Position numbers and translations under genes: made by a program
NCBI GenBank assembly: GCA_003249585.1
Contig: QKIM01000303.1
Location: 1 to 12,019 of the forward strand
DNA: 12,019 nt
Direction: 5' to 3'
Origin: Deltaproteobacteria bacterium
GTDB taxonomy: Bacteria; Myxococcota_A; Polyangia; HGW-17
The notes under the pieces: model-generated
What the model was told of the DNA's origin: nothing
Databases searched by the model: none
What the model saw: only the letters and a program-made list of their open reading frames with translations
Shown: piece after piece, positions 1-6,400 of the stretch
How positions within the stretch are numbered: the stretch's first letter is position 1
Layout of the letters: the number at the start of each line of letters is the position of its first letter

Positions 1-584
1 AGGAGGGGGGCGCATTCACCGAGCCCGCCATCGCCGTGGAGAAGGCCGCCAACGGCGTGCCCATGGGGCTCTTCGTCGAGCTGGCCGTCGACCCCGAGGA
101 CGAGAGCCTCATCCACCTGGTGTACCAGGACGGCATGCAGCGCTCGTTGTACTATGCGGTCTTCGACACCACCTCCGGGGTCTCCGAGACCTCCCTCATC
201 GACGACGGCTTCCGCGAGGACGACGGGCTGAACCAGAACGGGCTGCCCATGCCCGTGCAGCATTACTTCGGGGCTGACTGCTCCATCCGCATCGCGGCCA
301 CCAAGGTCTTCGTCTCCTGGCAGGACGCCACGTCCCAGGAACTCTATTTCGGCATCCTGGATCGCTCCGAGGCGATGCCCCAGTGGCAGGTCTCCGTTCT
401 GGGCGGCAACGAGGAGCCCTATGAGGGATCCATTGGTTTCTACGTCGACATGGAGATCAGGGGGACCAACCTCTACCTCTCCACCTACGGCGTGAACCTC
501 CACGCCGAGCGCGACATCCTGGGCAACCCGGCCCTGTACTACTTCGTCAACGTCTACTCCATCCCCACGGGGATCGTGGAGTAG
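1..584 (+). CDS. C-terminal part of a repetitive, beta-propeller-like protein (5' end outside window)
   Basis: The reading frame is open from base 3 and stops with TAG at 582-584, so about 193 residues of the C-terminus are present and the true start lies upstream. The GTG at 36 has no ribosome binding site and is not taken as the start. At least three loosely repeated units are visible, each a beta-strand pattern ending in aromatic-rich strands: LAVDPEDESLIHLVYQDG followed by SLYYAVFD; RIAATKVFVSWQDA followed by ELYFGILD; and MEIRGTNLYLSTYG followed by LYYFVNVYS. This 'vDp..hlvyqD....LyYa' pattern is what is seen in secreted or surface beta-propeller/sialidase-like repeat proteins. No catalytic motif or membrane segment is seen in the part present. 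Function is unknown; extracellular or periplasmic location is inferred from the fold type only. No clear hairpin terminator follows it. Confidence 0.7.
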   Translation, partial: EGGAFTEPAIAVEKAANGVPMGLFVELAVDPEDESLIHLVYQDGMQRSLYYAVFDTTSGVSETSLIDDGFREDDGLNQNGLPMPVQHYFGADCSIRIAATKVFVSWQDATSQELYFGILDRSEAMPQWQVSVLGGNEEPYEGSIGFYVDMEIRGTNLYLSTYGVNLHAERDILGNPALYYFVNVYSIPTGIVE

Positions 585-636
585 CGGCCCCCGACTCCCC
601 TCTGTTTTGAAATTTTGTGCACTATGTCAGGGGGTA

Positions 637-648
637 AATGCCTGCATT
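637..648. repeat. Short inverted repeat AATGC-CT-GCATT
   Basis: Two 5-base arms (637-641 and 644-648) are perfect reverse complements around a 2-base centre. It lies in the AT-rich leader of the DUF134-ATPase-ORP operon and shares the ATGC/GCAT core with the two larger inverted repeats downstream. It could be a half-strength operator or chance; alone it is weak. Confidence 0.35.
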
Positions 649-656
649 GTGAGTGT

Positions 657-683
657 ATATATGCCGCAATAACAAGCATATAT
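657..683. promoter_or_regulatory. Inverted repeat ATATATGC-N11-GCATATAT, candidate operator
   Basis: The arms at 657-664 and 676-683 are perfect 8-base reverse complements separated by 11 bases (centre-to-centre 19 bases, about two helical turns). That geometry fits a dimeric helix-turn-helix protein binding one face of the DNA. As an RNA hairpin it would be AT-rich, with a large loop and no following T-run, so a terminator is less likely. The first gene downstream encodes a DUF134 HTH protein, which makes autoregulation the simplest hypothesis. Confidence 0.45.
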
Positions 684-703
684 GGATTGGTGGTGGTTTT
701 TTA

Positions 704-731
704 TTGAATATGCACATATGTGCGTTATAAG
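704..731 (+). promoter_or_regulatory. Possible sigma-70-type promoter for the DUF134 operon
   Basis: TTGAAT (704-709) resembles a -35 box and TATAAG (726-731) matches five of six bases of a -10 box, with a 16-base spacer. The palindrome at 712-723 lies inside the spacer. A start site 6-8 bases downstream would fall at about 737-739, next to the ribosome binding site at 739-744. The leader would be very short, which is a reason for doubt. I found no better alternative between 585 and 749, and no sigma-54 -24/-12 pattern. Confidence 0.35.
712..723. promoter_or_regulatory. Perfect 12-bp palindrome GCACATATGTGC, candidate operator
   Basis: The 12 bases are identical to their own reverse complement. 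The site lies 27 bases before the DUF134 start codon and, if the proposed promoter is right, between its -35 and -10 boxes, where a bound repressor would block RNA polymerase. It shares a TGCA/ATAT vocabulary with the inverted repeat at 657-683. Regulation by the DUF134 product itself is inferred. Confidence 0.45.
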
Positions 732-738
732 GACAGGC

Positions 739-744
739 AGGAGG
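739..744 (+). promoter_or_regulatory. Ribosome binding site AGGAGG fixing the DUF134 start
   Basis: A perfect Shine-Dalgarno core sits five bases before the ATG at 750. The in-frame GTG at 720 would place this site inside the coding sequence and has no site of its own, so 750 is chosen. Confidence 0.85.
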
Positions 745-749
745 AAGCG

Positions 750-1232
750 ATGTCCCGTCCACCCCGCGAACGAGTCGTCACGGAGCCGCCGAGGTTCCGG
801 TCCTACAAACCCGCCGGCGTCCCCCGGAAAGCCCTTGAGCGCGTCACCATCACCCTCGACGAGTTCGAAGCGGTGAAGCTGGCAGACCTCCTGGAGCTGG
901 ATCAGCAGGAAGCCGCGGATCGCATGGGTATCTCCCGCTCCACCTTTTCCCGGCTGGTGGCCAAGGCCCGGCGCAATATCGTCGACGCCCTCGTCAACGG
1001 GCGGGAGCTGGCCATCGAGGGGGGCAGCGTCCACTTTGTGGACAACATCCTCACCTGCACCGCCTGTGGGCACCAGTTCACGGTCCCCATGGAGGCCCAG
1101 GTTCGGGAATGCCCGGCCTGCGGTGCCGATGAACTGCGGGATTACGCCGGAAGCTTCGGTCACGGCCGGTGCTGTCGAGGGTTTGGCCTCGGCAAAGGCA
1201 TGGGCCGTGGAGGGCGCGGAGGGCGCGGGTAG
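750..1232 (+). CDS. DUF134 family DNA-binding protein with C-terminal zinc ribbon
   Basis: A 160-residue protein. The N-terminal two thirds show the DUF134 signature: YKPAGVP at 19-25, the TLDEFEAVKLADL stretch at 35-47, and a helix-turn-helix resembling sigma-70 region 4 at about 50-75 (LDQQEAADRMGISRSTFSRL). A zinc ribbon follows, with Cys pairs 103/106 (CTAC) and 121/124 (CPAC), then a Cys141-Cys142 pair and a Gly/Arg tail (about residues 144-160). DUF134 proteins are predicted DNA-binding proteins often found beside MinD-type ATPases and NifX-like proteins. Here the gene is first in such an operon, 63 bases before the first ATPase, so it is the likely regulator of the set. The Cys-rich C-terminus could sense metal or redox state (inference). 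The start at 750 is supported by AGGAGG at 739-744; the GTG at 720 would add ten residues without family similarity. Cytoplasmic. Confidence 0.9.
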   Translation: MSRPPRERVVTEPPRFRSYKPAGVPRKALERVTITLDEFEAVKLADLLELDQQEAADRMGISRSTFSRLVAKARRNIVDALVNGRELAIEGGSVHFVDNILTCTACGHQFTVPMEAQVRECPACGADELRDYAGSFGHGRCCRGFGLGKGMGRGGRGGRG

Positions 1233-1295
1233 CACACCGCCCGGGAAGGTTGATCTGCACCTAGAACCGCGCGGTGATCGTCACAAGGAGAACGC

Positions 1296-2126
1296 ATGCG
1301 CATCGCCATAGCTTCGGGCAAGGGCGGGGCGGGCAAGACCATGCTCGCAACGAATCTCGCCCACTATCTTTCCCGACAACGTCCCGTGACGCTGCTCGAC
1401 TGTGATGTGGAGGAGCCCAACTCGGCCCTCTTCTTTCCCGGTGAATATTACGATGTGCGGCGTGTGACGCGAAAGTACCCCGAATGGAATTCCGACGCCT
1501 GCACCCGATGCGGGCTGTGCGGAGAGGTGTGCGCCTTTCACGCCGTGCTCCCTGTGGCCGGCGAGGTGGTCGTCTTCGAACGCCTGTGTCACGGGTGTCA
1601 TGCATGCAGCGAGCTGTGTCCGACACAGGCGCTGCCCATGGCCGCGCGGGGTACGGGAACCATCCGCCAGGCGCAGTTCAACGATCTGCGTGTGATCGAG
1701 GGGCGAATGGACGTCGGCGAGGAACAGGCCGTCCCCGTCATCGATGCGGCCCTCGGGGAGGCAAAAGCGGAGCTCGTCATCATTGACGCTCCCCCGGGGA
1801 CGGCATGTACCGCGCAAAAGGTCATCGAGACGAGCGATGTCACTGTGCTGGTCACGGAGCCGACCCCCTTCGGATTCCATGATCTGACGCTGGCCGTCGC
1901 GCTGGTGCAAAAGTACGGGCGGGAGCCCCTCGTGGTGCTCAACCGTGATGGCGATCCCTATGGCCCACTGGCGCAATTTCTCACGGGCTTCGAGATCGTG
2001 AGAATCCCCGACGATCGGACTCTGGCAACGCTTTACGCAGACGGGCGACTCGCCTGGGAGCATGTCCCGGCTCTCGAGAACGCGCTCAAAAACCTCGCCC
2101 AAAGGATTTTCCATGAAAAGACCTGA
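1296..2126 (+). CDS. MinD/Mrp-type P-loop ATPase with inserted 2x[4Fe-4S] ferredoxin domain (first copy)
   Basis: A 276-residue cytoplasmic SIMIBI-class ATPase. The deviant Walker A motif GKGGAGKT is at residues 8-15, with its signature lysine at position 9, and LLDCDVEEPN follows. Two ferredoxin clusters are inserted after the first strand-helix units: Cys69, 72, 75, 79 and Cys98, 101, 104, 108-Pro. The switch II motif is IIDAPPGT at 162-169. An NKxD guanine/adenine recognition motif is not evident (VLNRDGD instead). After DAPPGT the usual SCPV-like segment reads ACTAQK, so the Cys is kept but the Pro is lost. In Desulfovibrio, two ATPases of this kind interact with the ORP protein. The gene is preceded by AAGGAG (1285-1290) five bases before ATG, and its last 14 bases overlap the paralogous ATPase. 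A role in metal/Fe-S cofactor handling or positioning of a complex is inferred from the family. Confidence 0.9.
   Translation: MRIAIASGKGGAGKTMLATNLAHYLSRQRPVTLLDCDVEEPNSALFFPGEYYDVRRVTRKYPEWNSDACTRCGLCGEVCAFHAVLPVAGEVVVFERLCHGCHACSELCPTQALPMAARGTGTIRQAQFNDLRVIEGRMDVGEEQAVPVIDAALGEAKAELVIIDAPPGTACTAQKVIETSDVTVLVTEPTPFGFHDLTLAVALVQKYGREPLVVLNRDGDPYGPLAQFLTGFEIVRIPDDRTLATLYADGRLAWEHVPALENALKNLAQRIFHEKT
2101..2106 (+). promoter_or_regulatory. Ribosome binding site AAAGGA inside the upstream gene, fixing the second ATPase start
   Basis: AAAGGA lies six bases before ATG 2113, within the last codons of the first ATPase gene. It selects 2113 over the in-frame ATG at 2062, whose extra 17 residues (MSRLSRTRSKTSPKGFS) are only the shadow of the overlapping gene and lie before the conserved first strand. 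The 14-base overlap implies translational coupling of the two ATPases. Confidence 0.75.
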
Positions 2127-3021
2127 AGAGATCGTCGTCGTCAGTGGCAAGGGAGGAACCGGGAAGACCTCGGTGTCGGCCGCGCTGCTCTACCTCCTGG
2201 CGGATCGTGCCCTGGGGGCCGACTGTGACGTGGACGCCTCCAACTTCCCCATCCTCTTCAAGCCCGAGCGTTTTTGGGAGGAGCCCTTTTTCGGCATGGA
2301 AGCGGCCTCGGTGGATACGGAAACGTGCACCGGTTGTGGCCGGTGCGCCGAGGTGTGCCGCTTCGGTGCGGTGCAGATGGAACACGAGTCGGCCCACATC
2401 GATACCGCGTCCTGCGAGGGGTGCGGGTATTGCGCCCGGATCTGCCCCGCCCAGGCCATCTCCCTGTCACCGCTTCGCACGGGGACCGTGAAGATCTCGG
2501 CTCTGCGCACGGGGAACACGATGATTCACGGAGATCTGGAGATTGGTGGAGAGAACTCGGGGAAACTGGTGGCCCGGATCCGGCAGCTGGCCATGGAGAA
2601 AGCCAGGCAAGAGGGCTATCCCCTGATCATCACGGATGGGGCGCCGGGAATCGGGTGTCCCGTGGTCTCCTCCCTCTCCGGTGCGTTCTTTGCGCTCATG
2701 GTGACGGAACCGACCCGATCCGGCATCCACGATCTCGAGCGACTGGCCAGGACCATCGAGGGATTCGGCATCCCGGCGGGTATCGTGATCAACAAGGCCG
2801 ATCTCCACGACGAGAACAGCGCGGCCATCGAGGCCCTGGCTGCAGACCTCGGCCTGCCCGTTCTTGCGCGGCTCCCCTTTTCCCCCTCGGTTCCTGGGGC
2901 CATGAAGGCGCTCAGGACGGTGGCCGAGGGCGACAATCCTGAATTGACAAACCTTCTCCGGGATCTCACCGCGACGCTCCTGGACAGATTATCACTAGAA
3001 CCCCGAAAGGAAACCCCATGA
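2113..3021 (+). CDS. MinD/Mrp-type P-loop ATPase with inserted 2x[4Fe-4S] ferredoxin domain (second copy)
   Basis: A 302-residue paralogue of the preceding ATPase. The deviant Walker A motif GKGGTGKT is at residues 12-19, followed by DCDVDASNF. The ferredoxin insert has Cys72, 75, 78, 82 and Cys101, 104, 107, 111-Pro, predicting two [4Fe-4S] clusters. The switch II region reads ITDGAPGIGCPV, and a clear NKAD nucleotide-recognition motif follows within VINKADLHDEN. Compared with copy one it keeps the Cys-Pro after switch II and the NKxD motif, so the two probably are not interchangeable; a heterodimer is plausible because MinD-class ATPases work as dimers. The order ATPase-ATPase-small NifX-fold protein matches the core of the Desulfovibrio orange-protein locus. 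Its stop overlaps the next start by four bases (ATGA). Cytoplasmic; the biochemical substrate is unknown. Confidence 0.9.
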   Translation: MKRPEEIVVVSGKGGTGKTSVSAALLYLLADRALGADCDVDASNFPILFKPERFWEEPFFGMEAASVDTETCTGCGRCAEVCRFGAVQMEHESAHIDTASCEGCGYCARICPAQAISLSPLRTGTVKISALRTGNTMIHGDLEIGGENSGKLVARIRQLAMEKARQEGYPLIITDGAPGIGCPVVSSLSGAFFALMVTEPTRSGIHDLERLARTIEGFGIPAGIVINKADLHDENSAAIEALAADLGLPVLARLPFSPSVPGAMKALRTVAEGDNPELTNLLRDLTATLLDRLSLEPRKETP

Positions 3022-3362
3022 ACATCGCTTTTACGGTCTCTGGAAACGATCCCGACGCTGTCCTCGATCCCCGTTTCGGTCGCGCGGCGGGTCTGCTCAT
3101 CACCGACGAAAACTTCGCTGACCACCGCTATGTCGACACGAGCGACATCGCCCAAGGTGCGCACGGGGCGGGTCCGCGGATGGCCCAGGTCATCGCGGAC
3201 GACCATGTGAACGTCGTCATCACCGGCAATGGTCCCGGTGGCAACGCCATGACCATTTTGAAAAAGCTCAACGTGGTGATCTACGCCGGCGCTGGTCAGT
3301 TCACGGCCCGAGAGGCTTTTGCGCAGTACAAGGCGGGCAATCTGCGGGAATTTGCCTCTTAA
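3018..3362 (+). CDS. NifX/NifB-fold small protein, MTH1175 / orange-protein (ORP)-like
   Basis: A 114-residue protein of the dinitrogenase iron-molybdenum cofactor family (NifX/NifB C-terminal fold, MTH1175 branch). Signature segments are the N-terminal strand MNIAFTVSGND, LDPRFGRA near residue 20, the central VNVVITGNGPGGNAM with its GxGxGG-like turn, and the C-terminal VVIYAGAG. The length matches single-domain members; the D. gigas orange protein is of similar size. There is no cysteine, as expected if a Mo/Cu-sulfide cluster is held non-covalently, as described for ORP. Its position as last gene after two ferredoxin-ATPases, with a 4-base ATGA overlap and AAAGGA at 3006-3011, supports a complex with them. 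No nif structural genes are visible, so a nitrogenase role is not suggested. Whether it binds Mo, Cu, Fe or another metal cannot be told from sequence. Confidence 0.88.
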   Translation: MNIAFTVSGNDPDAVLDPRFGRAAGLLITDENFADHRYVDTSDIAQGAHGAGPRMAQVIADDHVNVVITGNGPGGNAMTILKKLNVVIYAGAGQFTAREAFAQYKAGNLREFAS

Positions 3363-3384
3363 TCGAAGGAAAACAGAGGAAATT

Positions 3385-3447
3385 ATGGCAGGCAGGGGAC
3401 ACCGTGGAGGCATGGGTTTATGCCGTCCAGACGCAAAAGGTTGTTAA
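3385..3447 (+). CDS. Candidate 20-residue Gly/Arg/Cys microprotein
   Basis: A short ORF with ATG at 3385 and TAA at 3445-3447, preceded by AGAGGA (3375-3380) four bases upstream. It starts 22 bases after the ORP-like gene stop, so it could be the fifth gene of that operon. It encodes 20 residues beginning MAGRGHRGGMGLC and ending in cysteine; it has six glycines, three arginines and Cys13 and Cys20. The start loosely resembles the 'MPxxDxTGPMGxGPMTGRGxGxC' N-terminus of small Gly/Met-rich proteins (DUF5320 type) that I recall being encoded next to ORP/NifX-like genes. It could be a minimal relative, a decayed remnant of such a gene, or a chance ORF. No transmembrane segment. Function unknown. 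Confidence 0.4.
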   Translation: MAGRGHRGGMGLCRPDAKGC

Positions 3448-3470
3448 TTTTTCTCCTCAAATGGTGTAAA
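3441..3470 (+). promoter_or_regulatory. Weak possible promoter for the giant TPR gene
   Basis: TTGTTA (3441-3446) and TGTAAA (3465-3470) with an 18-base spacer each match four of six consensus bases. The segment 3440-3485 is locally AT-rich and lies in the 134-base gap between the ORP-like gene and the TPR gene. No hairpin terminator is visible in the gap, so read-through from the upstream operon is also possible. Confidence 0.25.
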
Positions 3471-3485
3471 AAGTGGGGAAATCAG

Positions 3486-3491
3486 AAGGAG
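3486..3491 (+). promoter_or_regulatory. Ribosome binding site AAGGAG fixing the giant TPR gene start
   Basis: AAGGAG lies five bases before ATG 3497. The in-frame GTG at 3473 has no comparable site and would place this one inside the gene, so 3497 is chosen. Confidence 0.8.
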
Positions 3492-3496
3492 CGCAC

Positions 3497-6400
3497 ATGG
3501 ACTTCACAGATCCCCCAGACACCCCACTCCCGGACTTCGACGACGAGGGTATTGAGATCGCAGAAGATATCATGGAAATTGACGATGAACTCCTCGAGGA
3601 AGTCGATGAGGAGAAGCCCGTCAAGGTTGGCCTGAAGCCGCCTCCCATGCCGCCTGTCCCCGAGCTTCCGCAGCTGGTCGCCAGGAACACGGGGGACATC
3701 CCCTTCGTGTACGTGGCCGAACCAGAGAAGGCGTATGCGCTTCCTTTTGCCAATGATCTCAAAGATTACGCTGTTGAGGTCGAAAAGCAGACCCCCCCGC
3801 TGATGCTCCAGCGCTATGCGGCCATGGCGCCCGCCATGCCCGACACTCTCTCCCGCGACCTCTATCTGTACATGGCCGGGAGCATCGCCGAGCTGTCCGG
3901 GGACATGGGGGGGGCGCTCAAAAATTACGGTATCGTCCTCGACGGCTCCCCCGCCCTCAGACCCAACCTCTGGGCCGTGCGCAGCCTCATCTCCCAGAAG
4001 GGGCTCCTCGAGAAGACCGAGATGCTCTTCGGCGTGGAGCTCAAGCACGAGGAGGAACCGAACCGCCTCGCCTCGCTGCTCTACCTGCGGGGCATCGAGA
4101 ACGAAGCCATCGGCAATTTCGACAAGGCAGAGACCCTCTACCGCGAATCGCTCGACCATCGCCCCTCGTACACGCTGCCGCTGCTGGCCCTGACCAGACT
4201 CCGGGAAATCGCCACTGACACCGTCGAAGCGGCCGATCTCTGCTACGAGATCGCCGGGCTCGTCGACGAGCCGGAGATCAAAGCCGCCTATTTGACCTAC
4301 GCCGTCTTCCTCAGCCGCAGGAACGGCAACTACGTCAAGGCCGAGGAGTGGGCCAGAGAGGCGCTGCCCCTTGATCCCCTGCGGGCGTCCGACCTGTGGT
4401 TCGAGCGGGAGACCTGTGCGCGGCTGCAGAGCGACATGGCCGGGCTCTATGCGCTCCTCAAGGAGAAGAGCCTGGCCCAGGCGGGGAGCGACGCCGGTGA
4501 GGCCACCGCCCTCTACGCCACCGTCATCGCCGAGCGGGATCTCTCGGATCTCGACGACGCCTTCACCTTCCTCTCCGACTATCGGGAGGCCCACCCGTCC
4601 GAGCTCCTCGACGCGAGGCTTCTGCAACTGGCAGCCCGAATGGGACGTTGGGACGCGGTCCTGGCCCGCGAGGGCGCGGTCCCCTGGATGTATCGCGCCG
4701 CGGCGCTCCTTCGCACGGGTGAGACCACCGAATCCGTCGAGTTCAACGGCCCGGAGAGTGACCGGATCTCCTGGCTCATGGTGAGGAGCTTCGGGGCGGC
4801 GGCTCCCGGCCCCTATGCCGACGTCGCCGAGGCTCTCGGGGATGATCCGGGCGCCTACCCTTTCTTTATGTTTGCGGCTCTGGCCGCCCTCTCCGGTGGT
4901 GAAGACCCCTGGTCCTACCTGGAGAAGGCGCTGGCCCTTGACACGTCCGGGGAAGCATTGATCCTTGCCTACTACGCAGCGATCAAGGCATCCGATGAGG
5001 ACCGTGCCAGGGCGCTCCTCGTCCAGTGGGGGCCGTCATCCCCATGGGCTCCTTTCATGCGCGCCGAGCTGGGCCGGCATTTCGCGGCCAAGGGCGACTT
5101 TGCTGGGATCCTCGCGCTGGAGGAGACCTTCGGTCCCGAGGAGTTCACCACTCCCCTGGAGAGGGGGCTCGCGGCAGAGTCGGCCCTCGTCGCGGGGCGC
5201 GAAGACATCGCCCTGCCCCTCCTCACGCAACTGGCCGCCGAGTGCGTCGACCCCAGGGAACAGCTCTATTACACCCTCATGGCATCCAGACTGCAGAGCG
5301 CCCGAGGCGCCGTCGAAGAGGCCCTGGGGCTCCTGGACGGCGTTGAGCATCTGGAGGAGATGGCCGGACTCCGGCAGCTCCTGGCACGGGAGTATCACCG
5401 GACCGATCGGCTGGAGCGCTTCCTCGAGGAGGGCACGGAGCCTGCAGACCGGCTGGAACTTGCCTTCCGCAGACAGACCGTCGACGCCGACCCCTTCCTG
5501 GGCATCGATACCCCGGAGGCGAGATGGCAGGCGGCCAAAAGAGCCCTCACGGGTACCGACGGCGTCCTCTTCCAGGAGATCATGGACCGGGTGGCCGATG
5601 ACTATCCCGAGGCCCGCGGCGCCATCCTCACCAAGGCGGCCATGGAGCTGGCCGATATCTTCCAGGGGCCGGCGCCCGGCGCGGCCGAGCGCGCCTACAC
5701 CGAGGGAGGGCGCGAAAAGACGGCCTACCGGCTCTACTGGGAGCGGTCAATACCCGGCCATTACGAAGAATTCCTCAGGCAGGACCCGCCGGAGCTCTCC
5801 TCCCACGAGACCATTGATCTCGCTTTCGACAGGGGCTGGATCCTCGATGACCGTGCGGCCCTCCCCACCCTGGTGGGGCTCAGCCACGGTGCTGGAGCCG
5901 AAGCGGCCCTCGCCCGGCTCTTCGGACAGGTGCTCGCGGCCCGCTTCGACGACTTCGAGGAGTGGTCCCGGCTGCTCTCCGTGGAAGAGATCGCCGAGGA
6001 CTGCAGTCGCTCCACCATGCACCTGTGGCTCGCCGGCATCCTGCAGGACCGGTCGGTACAGGGGTTTGAACCCTCACCTATTCTCAAGGCATTTCAGGAG
6101 CCCCTGAGCGCCCTCACCTCCTCTCTGGCGGAGATCATCCCCGGAGAGATCATCACGGACCAGTTCGCGGCCCTGGTGAGCGTCACCAAGGAGTTCAAGG
6201 GGAAACTCCACAAGGCCGCCAGCGCCCGAAAGATCGAGGAAGCCGACTCCGAGCTGCCGGCCCTCCTGGCATGGGACCGCTGTGCCCGGATCCTCAACCT
6301 CGCCGAAGAGCGTGTGGAGCTCTGCGTGCGCATCGCCGATCTTCTGCCGGCGGATCATCCCCGTCGCCTCGAGGCGCTCAAGTGCATCGCCTCCAACGCC

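Noticed and set aside
585..630. A rho-independent terminator after the first gene
   Set aside because: There are T-runs (605-608, 613-616), but I could not find a GC-rich stem-loop directly before them.
720..749. GTG at 720 as an upstream start for DUF134
   Set aside because: The perfect AGGAGG at 739-744 would lie inside the gene, the extra ten residues do not match the family start, and the GTG overlaps the palindrome at 712-723.
1281..2150. A 289-codon - strand frame opposite the first ATPase, and a 202-codon one opposite DUF134 (627-1235)
   Set aside because: Both mirror well-recognised genes; the translations lack motifs. The 627-1235 frame also reads through the AT-rich leader containing the operator-like repeats.
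3018..3362. A nitrogenase FeMo-cofactor gene (true nifX)
   Set aside because: The fold is the same, but the neighbours are ferredoxin-ATPases and DUF134 with no nif genes, and the single-domain length fits the MTH1175/ORP branch better.
3420..3635. A 71-codon + strand ORF starting at ATG 3420, nine bases after GGAGG
   Set aside because: Most of it is an out-of-frame shadow of the TPR gene's start. Only about 25 residues lie outside, and that part (MPSRRKRLLIFLLKW) shows no recognisable family, though the GGAGG spacing made it worth a look.
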